Source of the DNA: Chromatiaceae bacterium | Lineage (GTDB): Bacteria > Pseudomonadota > Gammaproteobacteria > Chromatiales > Chromatiaceae | Direction: 5' to 3' | Length of the DNA stretch: 36,112 nucleotides | NCBI GenBank assembly: GCA_022340805.1 | Contig: JAJDNF010000008.1 | Location: 1 to 36,112, forward strand | Shown here: piece by piece, positions 8,127 to 17,338 of the stretch | Layout of the letters: the number at the start of each line of letters is the position of its first letter | Numbering within the stretch: position 1 is the stretch's first letter | The notes under the pieces: model-generated | Seen by the model: the letters and a program-made list of their open reading frames with translations, nothing else | What the model was told of the DNA's origin: nothing | Database searches by the model: none | Translations under genes and position numbers: made by a program

Positions 8127-10610
8127 TCAGTTGAACGGTGTGAGGTGCCAGATGTCGCTGTTGTATTCGCCGATCGTGCGGTCGGTGGAAAAGACCCCGC
8201 TGGCCGCGCAGTTGCGAATACTCATCCGCGTCCAATGCTCCTGGTCACGCCAGGCCTGTTCGGCGCGACTTTGTGCCTCGATGTAACTGCGAAAGTCGGC
8301 CAATGTCATCCACGGGTCGTCCGGGCTGCGGAGGCCATCGATGATGCCGCGGAAAAGACCGGGTTCCACGCCGCTGAAGTGGTCGCTTTCGAGCAGGCTG
8401 ATGACGTGAGCGAGGTCCTCGTCGGTATCGATGAAGTGCTGCGGATCGTAGTTGTACCTTAGCGCCTTGACCTGATCGGCATTCAAGCCGAACAGGAAGA
8501 AGTTGTCCTCGCCCACCGCATCCATGATCTCGATATTAGCGCCGTCATAGGTGCCGATCGTGATCGCGCCGTTCATCATGAATTTCATGTTGCCGGTGCC
8601 GGATGCCTCTTTGCCGGCGGTTGAAATCTGTTCCGACAGGTCGGCCGCCGGGCAGATGGTCATCATCTTGGTGACCCCGTAGTTGGGCAGGAACACGAGC
8701 TTGAGGCGATCACCCACCGCCGGGTCGTTGTTGACCACCGAGCCGACGTTGTTGATCAGCTTGATGATCTCCTTGGCGCGCTGGTATCCGGGGGCAGCCT
8801 TACCGCCGATCAGCACGCAGCGGTTTACCCAGTCGGCCGTTTCCCCCCTGCGTATCCGGTTGTATAGGTGGATTACGTGCAGCACGTTGAGCAGCTGGCG
8901 CTTGTATTCGTGGATGCGCTTCACCTGGATATCGAACAGCGCACTGGGATCGAACGCTACCCCGGTCTGCTTCTCCACCAGTCTGGCCAGGTTCTGCTTG
9001 TTGTGCCGGCGGATCTCCTGCCAGCGCTTGATGAACGCCCGGTCACCTTTTTCCGCCAGCGGTAGCAGCGCCGACAGGCGGCCCAGGTCGGCCTGCCAGC
9101 CGTCGCCCAGCTGTTCCGTCAGCAGGGTCGCCAGCTGGGGGTTGGCCATCGCCAGCCAGCGGCGTGGCGTGACGCCGTTGGTCTTGTTGTTGAACTTCTC
9201 CGGCCACATCTCGTAGAAGTCCTTGAACAGGCCTTCGGCCAGCAACTGCGAGTGCAGTGCCGCCACGCCGTTTACCGAGAAGCTGCCAACGATCGCCAGC
9301 CAGGCCATCCTGATCTGCGGTTCGTGGCCCTCCTCGATCAGTGACATGCGGCGTACCCGATCGTTGTCGCCGGGCCAGTGCTGGCGGACCTCGGCGAGAA
9401 AGCGCGCATTGATCTCGTAGATGATCTCGAGCAGGCGCGGCAGCAGGTTCCCGAACATGCGCACCGGCCAGCGCTCGAGCGCCTCGGGCAGCAGCGTGTG
9501 GTTGGTGTAGGCCATGCAGCGTCGGGTGATATTCCAGGCCTCGTTCCACTGCAGGCGCTTGTCGGAATCGTCCAGCAGGATGCGCATCATCTCGGCGACC
9601 GCAATACTGGGGTGCGTGTCGTTCAGCTGGAAGACATTGCAGTCGGCGAATTCCGCCAGCGGCCGGTCACCCCACTGGCGGAAAACGTCCTGCAGGCTGG
9701 CCGATGTCAGGAAATACTGCTGGCGCAGGCGCAGTTCCTTGCCGTTCTCGTTGGAGTCGTTCGGATACAACACCATGGTGATGTTTTCCGCCTCGTTCTT
9801 GCTGGCGACCGAGTCGGCGTAGTCGCCGGCGTTGAACTCCTTCAGGTTGAAGGCCGCGGTTGCAGTGGCCGACCACAGGCGCAGAGTGTTGACGACATGG
9901 TTGCGATAGCCGGAGACGGGCACGTCGTAGGGCACCGCTATCACGTCTTCGGTATCGACCCAGCGTGTATGCGGCTTGTGCAACAGGTCGATGAAATGTT
10001 CGGTACGCCCACCGAATTTGACCACCTGGGTGTACTCGGGGCGCTCTACCTCCCAGGGGTGGCCGTCGCGCAGCCAGTGGTCCGGGTCCTCGATCTGGTA
10101 GCCGTTTTCTATGTGCTGGTGGAACATGCCGTACTCGTAGCGCAGCCCGTAGCCGGTGACCGGCAGGCCGAGGGTGGCGCAACTGTCGAGGAAGCAGGCC
10201 GCCAGGCGGCCGAGGCCGCCGTTACCCAGGCCGGCGTCCGGTTCGGTGTCCTCGAGCTCCTCGAGGTCAATGGCGAAATCCTTGAGCGCCTGGTGGACAG
10301 GGGCATTCAGCTCGAGGTTCAACAGGTGGTTGCCGAGCGAACGGCCGATCAGGAACTCGAGCGACAGATAGTGCGCACGCCTGGCGCCGTCCCGGCGATA
10401 CAGACACCAGGTGTTGCGCCAGTCGCTCATGATGCGATCGCGCACGGTGTAGGCCAGCGATTCGTACAGGTAGAAGCGGTCACAGCCGAGGAAGCGGCCG
10501 AGGTGGTATTCCAGATATCGCCGGATGTCCTGGCTGAGCTCTTCCGGCTCGGTTGGCAGGGCCGGCATGTTGGGCAGAATGCAGGTTTCCGTAGTGTCTT
10601 GTTCGGCCAC
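8127..10610 (-). CDS. glgP: Glycogen phosphorylase (GT35)
   Basis: GlgP releases glucose-1-phosphate from the non-reducing ends of glycogen using pyridoxal phosphate. The 827-aa length is normal. The PLP segment KEASGTGNMK is present, with the cofactor lysine at about residue 676, as are the family stretches LGNGGLGRLAACFLDS and FQLNDTHPSIAVAEMMRILLD. The start is a GTG with a strong AGGAGG site 8 nt upstream. It is the last gene of the operon, 20 nt after glgA, and its own good ribosome site suggests independent translation. It could act on maltodextrins as well as glycogen; the glg context favours glycogen. Confidence 0.97.
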   Translation of the reverse strand: MAEQDTTETCILPNMPALPTEPEELSQDIRRYLEYHLGRFLGCDRFYLYESLAYTVRDRIMSDWRNTWCLYRRDGARRAHYLSLEFLIGRSLGNHLLNLELNAPVHQALKDFAIDLEELEDTEPDAGLGNGGLGRLAACFLDSCATLGLPVTGYGLRYEYGMFHQHIENGYQIEDPDHWLRDGHPWEVERPEYTQVVKFGGRTEHFIDLLHKPHTRWVDTEDVIAVPYDVPVSGYRNHVVNTLRLWSATATAAFNLKEFNAGDYADSVASKNEAENITMVLYPNDSNENGKELRLRQQYFLTSASLQDVFRQWGDRPLAEFADCNVFQLNDTHPSIAVAEMMRILLDDSDKRLQWNEAWNITRRCMAYTNHTLLPEALERWPVRMFGNLLPRLLEIIYEINARFLAEVRQHWPGDNDRVRRMSLIEEGHEPQIRMAWLAIVGSFSVNGVAALHSQLLAEGLFKDFYEMWPEKFNNKTNGVTPRRWLAMANPQLATLLTEQLGDGWQADLGRLSALLPLAEKGDRAFIKRWQEIRRHNKQNLARLVEKQTGVAFDPSALFDIQVKRIHEYKRQLLNVLHVIHLYNRIRRGETADWVNRCVLIGGKAAPGYQRAKEIIKLINNVGSVVNNDPAVGDRLKLVFLPNYGVTKMMTICPAADLSEQISTAGKEASGTGNMKFMMNGAITIGTYDGANIEIMDAVGEDNFFLFGLNADQVKALRYNYDPQHFIDTDEDLAHVISLLESDHFSGVEPGLFRGIIDGLRSPDDPWMTLADFRSYIEAQSRAEQAWRDQEHWTRMSIRNCAASGVFSTDRTIGEYNSDIWHLTPFN

Positions 10611-10630
10611 GAGATATACCTCCTACTCGT

Positions 10631-12085
10631 TCAATCTGGGCGATACAGTTGCAGGTACGACTCGGCGCTCCTGCGCCAGCTGTAGTCGCCACGCATACCG
10701 GTCTTGATCAGTTTCAGCCACTGCTTGGGTTTTTCAAACACCTCCAGGGCGCGTTCCAGCGCCTCCTGCAGGGCCGCGCTGCTGGGCTCGACGAACACGA
10801 AGCCATTCGCTTCACCGCGTGCGATGCTGCGTGGCGTTGTGTCTTCGACCGTGTCGGCGAGACCGCCGGTCGCGCGCACCACCGGCGGGGTGCCGTAGCG
10901 CAGGCTGTACATCTGGTTCAATCCACAGGGCTCGTAGCGTGACGGCATCACGAAGATGTCGCAGCCTGCCTCCAGCTGGTGAGCGAAGGTCTCGGAGTAG
11001 CCGATGAAACAGAACACCCTTTCCGGGTGGCTGTCTGCCAGATCCTTGAGTTGGCGTTCGAGCTTCGGTTCACCTGCACCGATCAGGACGAATTGCGAGT
11101 CGCTGCCGGCGAGCAGCGCCGGGATCGCATCCAGCAGCAGGTCTATGCCCTTCTGGTGGACCAGCCGCCCGACCGAACCGATCAGCGCGCCGGTCTGCCG
11201 GATGGCGGCCTCGGGTGCATCCAGGGCGCGCAGCAGGGCCTCGCGATTGGCGCGCTTGGCCGCCCGGATCTTGCCATCGGCGTGGTATCTGGCGGCGAGC
11301 AGCGGGTCGCTGCGCGGATTCCAGATATCGTCGTCAATACCGTTGAGGATGCCCACCAGCTTGTCGGCATGCGCATCGAGGATGGGGGCGTAACCGTAGC
11401 CGTATTCCACAGTGCGGATCTCTTCCGCATAGCGCGGACTGACCGTGGTGATCAGCTTGCTGAACACCAGACCCATCTTGAGCATCGACAGGCGCCCGTA
11501 GAATTCGCCGTATTCCATCGACCACCAGTGGGTCGGCAGGTGCAGGCTCTGAAAGGTGCCGAAGTCGACCTGGCAGTCATAGGCCAGGTTGTGCACGGTG
11601 AACAGTGAGCGTGGGGGCGTTTTGTCCAGGGTCAGGAAGGCTGGCACCAGGCCGGTCTGCCAATCGTTCGCATGCACTACATCGGCCCGCCACCCCAGGT
11701 CCAGCCGGTCCAGCGCGAGCTGTGCCGCGGCCTCGCTGAACAGCGCGAAGCGCTGCGCATTGTCCGGCCAGTCCTGGCCTTCCGGATTCGTATACGGCGA
11801 CCCCGGCCGGTCGAACAGGGTCGGCGCATCGACCAGCCACAGCGGCGCGGAGAATTCCGGGTGCTCGGCCTCGAGGATACGGACCTCGCGGCCACCGGAC
11901 AGCGGCAGCCAGCCGAGCACGCGTATGTGATCGATGCGGCTGAGTACCTCGCGGTAGGCCGGCAGCACGACGTGGACGTCCACCTCGAGTTCAGTCAGCG
12001 CGTTGGGCAGGCTGTGCGCAACGTCCCCAAGACCGCCGGTCTTGATCAGCGGGAAGAGTTCACTGGTGGCAAACAGCAGCTTCAT
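10631..12085 (-). CDS. glgA: Glycogen synthase, ADP-glucose-dependent (GT5)
   Basis: GlgA adds glucosyl units from ADP-glucose to the growing alpha-1,4-glucan. The 484-aa protein starts MKLLFATSELFPLIKTGGLGDV, with the ADP-glucose-binding KTGGL lysine at residue 15. The GT-B C-terminal half contains GSVGRLVHQKGIDLLLDAI and the E-x7-E-type region SRYEPCGLNQMYSLRYGTPP. The start ATG at 12085 lies 6 nt after the glgB stop and has only a weak upstream purine stretch, so translation may be coupled to glgB. It works with the GlgC and GlgB encoded upstream in the same operon. Confidence 0.97.
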   Translation of the reverse strand: MKLLFATSELFPLIKTGGLGDVAHSLPNALTELEVDVHVVLPAYREVLSRIDHIRVLGWLPLSGGREVRILEAEHPEFSAPLWLVDAPTLFDRPGSPYTNPEGQDWPDNAQRFALFSEAAAQLALDRLDLGWRADVVHANDWQTGLVPAFLTLDKTPPRSLFTVHNLAYDCQVDFGTFQSLHLPTHWWSMEYGEFYGRLSMLKMGLVFSKLITTVSPRYAEEIRTVEYGYGYAPILDAHADKLVGILNGIDDDIWNPRSDPLLAARYHADGKIRAAKRANREALLRALDAPEAAIRQTGALIGSVGRLVHQKGIDLLLDAIPALLAGSDSQFVLIGAGEPKLERQLKDLADSHPERVFCFIGYSETFAHQLEAGCDIFVMPSRYEPCGLNQMYSLRYGTPPVVRATGGLADTVEDTTPRSIARGEANGFVFVEPSSAALQEALERALEVFEKPKQWLKLIKTGMRGDYSWRRSAESYLQLYRPD

Positions 12086-12091
12086 TCCGAT

Positions 12092-14269
12092 CTATTCTTC
12101 AGGTTGTAGGAACACGGCGGCCAGCGGGGGCAGCACAACGACGGCAGAGCACGGATGGTCGCGCCACGGTTCGCGCGTTGCCATGACGCGCCCGGCATTG
12201 CCCAGATTGGTGCCGCCGTAGCCGGTGGCATTGGTATTGAGTATCTCACGGTATACCCCTTCGCATGGCAGGCCGACACGATGGGCTTCGCGCGGCACGG
12301 GGGTGAAATTGAACAGGCAGACCACCGAGCTGCCATCGCCGCGGCGAATCAGCGAGAGGACCGAGTGGTCGCTGTCGTGGCAGTCGATCCATTCGAAGCC
12401 CTGCTGCTCGAAATCATACCGGTGCAACGCGGGCAGCTCGCGGTACAGGTGGTTCAGGTCGCGCACCAGCGCATGCACCGCGCGGTGATTGGCGTGCTCG
12501 AGCAGCGGCCAGTCGAGCGCCTCCCGCTCTCGCCACTCGTGCCATTGGCCGAATTCGCCCCCCATGAACAGCAGCTTCTTGCCCGGGTGTGCGTATTGCC
12601 AGGCAAACAGCAGCTTCAGATTGGCAAACTTCTGCCATATGTCGTTCGGCATCTTGTCCAGCAGGCTGCGCTTCATGTGCACGACCTCGTCGTGCGACAG
12701 CGGCAGCACGAAGTTCTCGGTGTAGGCGTACATCTGGCTGAAGGTCAGCTTGTCATGGTGGAATCGCCGGTGCACCGGGTCGTGGCCAAGGTACGACAGC
12801 GTGTCGTTCATCCACCCCATGTTCCACTTCATGCTGAAGCCGAGTCCACCCATCCAGTTGGGGCGCGACACCATCGGCCAGGCCGTGGATTCCTCGGCAA
12901 TCGTCAGCGCCCCCGGGAAGCGCGCGTGCAACACCGCGTTGACGTGGCGCAGAAACTCGATCGCATCGAGGTTTTCGCGTCCGCCGTACTGGTTTGGCAG
13001 CCAGTCGCCATCGTTGCGTGAATAGTCGAGATACAGCATCGAGGCGACCGCATCGACGCGCAGGCCGTCGGCATGGAATTCCTCTAGCCAGTAAACGGCG
13101 TTTGCGAGCAGGAAATTGGCGACCTCGCGGCGGCCGTAGTCGAACACCAGGGTGCCCCACTCGCGGTGCTCGCCACGCCGCGGGTCGGCATGCTCGTAGA
13201 CGGCGTCGCCGGTAAAGCGGGCCAGCGCGAAGTCATCCTTGGGAAAATGTCCCGGTACCCAGTCCAGGATCACGCCGATGCCGGCAGCGTGGCAGCGGTC
13301 GATCAGGTAGCGCAGGTCATCCGGCGCGCCAAAGCGCGCGCTCGGCGCGAAATAGCCCGAGACCTGATATCCCCATGACTGGTCGAGCGGATGCTCCATT
13401 ACCGGCATCAGCTCAATATGCGTGTACCCCAGCTCGGTGACATAGGGGACAAGCTGGTCGGCCATTTCGCGAAAGTTCAGGAAGCCGTTGTCAGGCCGGC
13501 GTCGCCACGAGCCCGGGTGCACCTCGTAGATGCTCATCGGCTGGTGTGTCCAGCGCCAGTGCGTCCGCTGCACCAGCCATTCCTGATCGTTCCAGCTGAA
13601 CGTGCTGGGCACGCTTACCCGCGAGGCCGTGTCCGGTCGCAGCGTCATCTCCTGGCCGTACGGGTCGGCTTTGATGATGGGGTGCCCGCTGCGACTTATG
13701 AACTCGAACTTGTACAGATCGCCCGGCTGCATTCCGGGGATGAACAGTTCCCAGACCCCGGAGCCTCCACGGCTGCGCATCGGATGGCGCAGGCCGTTCC
13801 AGCCGTTGAAATCCCCGACCACGCTGGCGCGCTTGACCGCCGGGGCCCATACCGCAAAGCGGCAGCCGCTGATGCCGTCGATCTCGATGAAATGGGCGCC
13901 GAGCAGGCGGTAGATATGGTGGTGCCTGCCCTCGTTGAACAGGTGCAGATCGAGATCGGCCAGCAGCACATCGAAGCTGTATGGGGAGATCTGCGAATAA
14001 CGCCTGCCATCCGCCTTCTCCAGCCATTCGAGCTGGTAGTGCTGCGGCAGCGCAGCGGCCTGTGCCTGGTCAAGCCGAATCTCGAAAATATCGGTGTTCG
14101 TCACGCGCTGCATCTGGCCAAGGCCGGCGAGTTCCACCTGTTCGGCGCTGGGCATGAAGGCGCGGATCAGCACGCCGTCGACATCCTGCTGGCGGCCGAG
14201 CACGCTGAAAGGGTCGTGCGACTCACCGCGCTGCAGCATGGCCAGGGGGTAGGGAAGTTTAGCGGCCAT
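12092..14269 (-). CDS. glgB: 1,4-alpha-glucan branching enzyme (GH13)
   Basis: GlgB cuts alpha-1,4 chains and re-joins them as alpha-1,6 branches. The 725-aa protein has an N-terminal region plus CBM48 (about residues 20-225, ending before MSIYEVHPGSW) and a GH13 barrel. Catalytic motifs are visible: DGLRVDAVASMLYLDYSR carries the nucleophile Asp, TIAEESTAWP the acid Glu, and PLSHDEVVH the third carboxylate. I chose the ATG at 14269 (MAAKLPYPLAML) over the upstream in-frame codon at 14323, because the extra 18 residues lie inside malQ and a GAGG site precedes 14269. It overlaps the end of malQ by 11 nt, suggesting coupled translation. Confidence 0.97.
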   Translation of the reverse strand: MAAKLPYPLAMLQRGESHDPFSVLGRQQDVDGVLIRAFMPSAEQVELAGLGQMQRVTNTDIFEIRLDQAQAAALPQHYQLEWLEKADGRRYSQISPYSFDVLLADLDLHLFNEGRHHHIYRLLGAHFIEIDGISGCRFAVWAPAVKRASVVGDFNGWNGLRHPMRSRGGSGVWELFIPGMQPGDLYKFEFISRSGHPIIKADPYGQEMTLRPDTASRVSVPSTFSWNDQEWLVQRTHWRWTHQPMSIYEVHPGSWRRRPDNGFLNFREMADQLVPYVTELGYTHIELMPVMEHPLDQSWGYQVSGYFAPSARFGAPDDLRYLIDRCHAAGIGVILDWVPGHFPKDDFALARFTGDAVYEHADPRRGEHREWGTLVFDYGRREVANFLLANAVYWLEEFHADGLRVDAVASMLYLDYSRNDGDWLPNQYGGRENLDAIEFLRHVNAVLHARFPGALTIAEESTAWPMVSRPNWMGGLGFSMKWNMGWMNDTLSYLGHDPVHRRFHHDKLTFSQMYAYTENFVLPLSHDEVVHMKRSLLDKMPNDIWQKFANLKLLFAWQYAHPGKKLLFMGGEFGQWHEWREREALDWPLLEHANHRAVHALVRDLNHLYRELPALHRYDFEQQGFEWIDCHDSDHSVLSLIRRGDGSSVVCLFNFTPVPREAHRVGLPCEGVYREILNTNATGYGGTNLGNAGRVMATREPWRDHPCSAVVVLPPLAAVFLQPEE

Positions 14270-15617
14270 GCCACCTCGCGCTGGCTTCAACCATCGGTCT
14301 GATCCGTGCCGGCAGGCCGGCATTCAGCATGTCCCACTCGAACCGCCAGCGCCAGTTGCCCAGATTGACCCCCGGGGTGTTCATGCGCGCCTCGTTGCCC
14401 AGCCCGAGGAAATCCTGCAGCGGGGCGATCGCCAGCGCGGCCTTGCTCTGCATCGCGGTCTCTATCATCAGCTGTGCGATGTCGTCGGTCGGTGGTACGC
14501 CGAGGATCTCGAACACGAACCGCCTCGCCTCTGCGCCGAGTGCGTTGAACCAGCCCACGCAGGTGTCGTTGTCGTGCGTTCCGGTGTAGGCAATGCTGTC
14601 GGGCGTAATGTTGGCGGGCTTGTGCGGGTTATCGGCGAAGTGGTCGAAGGCGAACTGCAGTACCGACATGCCAGGCAGATGGTACTTGCGGCGCAGTTGT
14701 CGAACCTCGTCGGTAATCACGCCGAGATCTTCTGCGACGATCGGCAGATCCGGAAAGCGGGCCTTGAGGACCGCGAGCAGGGCGTCGCCCGGGGTGTTCT
14801 GCCAGAAGCCATCGATGGCGGTCGGGCAGCTCGACTTGATCATCCACACAGCGACCAGGCCGCGGAAGTGATCGATGCGAAGCAGGTCGAACAGCTCGAA
14901 CTGGCGCTGGATGCGTGATATCCACCAGGCGAAACCGTCGTCCTGCATCTTCTCCCAACGGTAGTGCGGGTTGCCCCAGCGCTGCCCCGACTCGGCGAAA
15001 TAGTCGGGTGGCACGCCAGTCACGAAGGTCGGCTGTCCCTGGTCGTCGAGCAGGAAGTTTTCGGGCTCCGACCAGGTGTCCGCGCTGTCATGAGAGATAA
15101 AGATCGGGATGTCGCCGAACAGCTGAATGTCGAGTTCTTTGGCATGTTCGCGCAGGCGGTGCCAGGCCCGATCGAGGCGGAATTGCTGCTGCATGATCGC
15201 GTTGATCTCGGCATGTGCGGACTCACGCAGGCTGCTCAGTGCCTTGTCATCGCGGTGCCGATAGGCGTCCGGCCAACTGACCCAGCTCTGATTGGAGAAG
15301 CGCTGCTTGAGGATTTCAAACAGCGCGAAATCGTCCAGCCAGTGTGCATGCTGGACGTAGTAGTCTTCGAAATCTGACTGATTGACCGGCGCGTCTTTGA
15401 GCGGCAGGATCCCGGGGTTCATCGCAAACGCAGAGCGGCTCTGGTAGGGAGAGCCGTTGCTGTCGGGAATTACCAGGGGCAGCACCTGCCAGACCGAGAG
15501 ACCTGCCGATGCCATGAAATCCAGCCAGCGCAGTCCATCGTCGTCCAGTCGCCCGGATGGCAGCGAGGTCACATGCAGCAGGACGCCCGCTCGCCGGCCA
15601 GCGGTTTGCTCATCCAT
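14259..15617 (-). CDS. malQ: 4-alpha-glucanotransferase (amylomaltase, GH77)
   Basis: MalQ disproportionates maltodextrins: it moves glucan segments between chains and frees glucose. From the ATG at 15617 the protein is 452 aa, the short form of the family, lacking the long N-terminal region of the 694-aa E. coli enzyme. GH77 motifs: LLRIDHFRG with the nucleophile Asp, VAEDLGVI with the acid Glu, and GTHDNDT with the stabilising Asp; the N-terminus has the typical GVLLHVTSLPS. The frame is open 29 codons further upstream, inside the GH57 gene. The chosen ATG overlaps the GH57 stop by 8 nt. Glucose released here is the substrate of the Glk encoded in the same operon. Confidence 0.95.
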   Translation of the reverse strand: MDEQTAGRRAGVLLHVTSLPSGRLDDDGLRWLDFMASAGLSVWQVLPLVIPDSNGSPYQSRSAFAMNPGILPLKDAPVNQSDFEDYYVQHAHWLDDFALFEILKQRFSNQSWVSWPDAYRHRDDKALSSLRESAHAEINAIMQQQFRLDRAWHRLREHAKELDIQLFGDIPIFISHDSADTWSEPENFLLDDQGQPTFVTGVPPDYFAESGQRWGNPHYRWEKMQDDGFAWWISRIQRQFELFDLLRIDHFRGLVAVWMIKSSCPTAIDGFWQNTPGDALLAVLKARFPDLPIVAEDLGVITDEVRQLRRKYHLPGMSVLQFAFDHFADNPHKPANITPDSIAYTGTHDNDTCVGWFNALGAEARRFVFEILGVPPTDDIAQLMIETAMQSKAALAIAPLQDFLGLGNEARMNTPGVNLGNWRWRFEWDMLNAGLPARIRPMVEASARWHGR

Positions 15618-17334
15618 GGCCACGTCGCATGGTGCCGGCGTTCGCTGCGCTGCCGCCACCGCTTGATATGGGCTTTTCCAGGCTTGCTGGCACTCTCTCG
15701 CCAAGCATCTGGTAGAGGTTGGTCAATTGCTGGCGGTAAAGTCGATCGAAGTCGCTGACGCTGTCGGAGGGGTTGTAGTCGCCAAACCACCAGAACCAGT
15801 CCGACCCCTCGCAGATGGCGAGCTGACGTTCGAGCCGGGCGCGTGCGGGCGCGTCGAACCGCTTGGTCTTGGTGACCCGGTCATAGGTCGTCTTCGCCTC
15901 GACCAGCAGGTCCCAGGCGCGGTTCTTGTCGTGTTCACCGATCCATGTCGAGAACGAGCCGTACACCCAGCTGCCCGGGCACAGAGAAGGCAGATGCTGC
16001 GGCGGGCAATGCTGCAGCGCATCGCTGAAGGTCATTGGCCTGACATGCTCACTCGCTGCAAGTTGTTCATACAGCGCGCCGAGGAAATGGAAGGCGTTGT
16101 CCGGGTAATACTCCCAGGCATTCTCGCCATCGAGGATCACGCTGACGACGTGCTCTTCAGATCTGTCGCCGAGGTAGCGCGCGATGTTCTTCAGATGCTG
16201 GTTGAAATTCGCAGCGGCATCGGCCGCATTCCACTGCTGGTATTCGAACCCGATCATGTCCGAGAGCCCATCGTCGCGAAAGAACATGCGCGTTTCGCAC
16301 TTGTCGACCGCATGTGCGCAGAACAGGCTGCGGCGTGCCTCTTCACCATGCGCCTCCAGCCCTGACAGGAATCGGCTGTTATGCCAGACGCCCTCGCCGG
16401 AGGCGCTCCAGGCCATTCCGAATTCATCGAGCAGCTTCAAGGCGTCTTCGCTCACGCCGCCCTCGGACAGCCAGATGCCTTTCGGGCGGCAGCCCAGATA
16501 GCGCTCGAATACGCGCAGTCCTTCCTGCATGTGCCAGCGAGCACGCTCGAGGCCGCCCGGGTATTGCTTCTCCGTCGGGCCTTTCGATTCCGGAAGTGCG
16601 CAGTGCATGGTCTCCATTTCGATCAGCAGGGGCACGATCGGGTGTCCATAGGGCGTCATCGAGAGCTCGACCTGCCCGGAGCGTGCCAATTCAGCGTAGC
16701 GCTCCATCAGGCCGTCGAACGCGTCGCACATGACTTCGAGCAGCGCGAGCCGCGCATCGGCGTCGAATACCCCCTCGCGTTCCAGCAGCGACTTGACGTG
16801 CGGCAGGCGCTTGAGCGAGTGGCCCAGCCAGGCGAGGTGATACCAGCTCAGCAGGTCGAGAAAGTACTGCTCGTTCATGTATGCGAGGCGATTCTCATCG
16901 ACCGCCTTGCCATCCAGCGACATGACCATGCCGAACAGGCTGCGAAACTGGGGGTGTACGTCGATCATCAGCGGCGCGTGCGCACGCCGGCAGGCGCGGA
17001 CGATCTCGGCGCGCGCCTCGGCATCCGCCGGGATTGGATCGATCCCCGAAAGCAGGTTGAGCAGCGGATCCGCAAAACGCTCGCCAGTCTCGAGATGGCG
17101 CTTGAACTGTTCGCCATAGTCGTCGAGTTGCTCCAGCAGCACCGGGGTGAAGTTCACCACGCAGCGCATCCGGGGATGCGCCTCGAGGTGCGCGGCCATA
17201 TCGACATAATCCTTCAGGGCATGCAGATAGACCCAGGGCAGGCGGTAGTCGCCTTCCTGGCTCTCTCGGTACCAGGGCTGGTGCATATGCCAGCACAGGA
17301 CCAGGTTCAGGCGCGGGCTCGCGGTATCCGTCAT
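15610..17334 (-). CDS. GH57-family alpha-glucanase (alpha-amylase/amylopullulanase-like)
   Basis: This is a 574-aa GH57 enzyme. The five conserved regions can be followed: HMHQPWYRE near residue 17, YGHPIVP near 229, GIWLSEGGVSED with the nucleophile Glu at 291, ILDGENAWEYY with the acid/base Asp at 402, and a later Trp-rich WFWWFGDY. GH57 enzymes hydrolyse or rearrange alpha-glucans by retaining chemistry. Sequence alone does not separate alpha-amylase, amylopullulanase or branching activity. No signal peptide is seen, so it should act on cytoplasmic glycogen or maltodextrin. It lies 4 nt after glgC and overlaps malQ by 8 nt. Because no glgX debranching gene is in the window, this enzyme may open branched limit dextrins; that is inference. 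Confidence 0.92.
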   Translation of the reverse strand: MTDTASPRLNLVLCWHMHQPWYRESQEGDYRLPWVYLHALKDYVDMAAHLEAHPRMRCVVNFTPVLLEQLDDYGEQFKRHLETGERFADPLLNLLSGIDPIPADAEARAEIVRACRRAHAPLMIDVHPQFRSLFGMVMSLDGKAVDENRLAYMNEQYFLDLLSWYHLAWLGHSLKRLPHVKSLLEREGVFDADARLALLEVMCDAFDGLMERYAELARSGQVELSMTPYGHPIVPLLIEMETMHCALPESKGPTEKQYPGGLERARWHMQEGLRVFERYLGCRPKGIWLSEGGVSEDALKLLDEFGMAWSASGEGVWHNSRFLSGLEAHGEEARRSLFCAHAVDKCETRMFFRDDGLSDMIGFEYQQWNAADAAANFNQHLKNIARYLGDRSEEHVVSVILDGENAWEYYPDNAFHFLGALYEQLAASEHVRPMTFSDALQHCPPQHLPSLCPGSWVYGSFSTWIGEHDKNRAWDLLVEAKTTYDRVTKTKRFDAPARARLERQLAICEGSDWFWWFGDYNPSDSVSDFDRLYRQQLTNLYQMLGERVPASLEKPISSGGGSAANAGTMRRGHG

Positions 17335-17338
17335 AGCT

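Noticed and set aside
9378..10685. A 435-codon plus-strand frame antisense to glgP
   Set aside because: Shadow of a strongly supported gene; no family resemblance.
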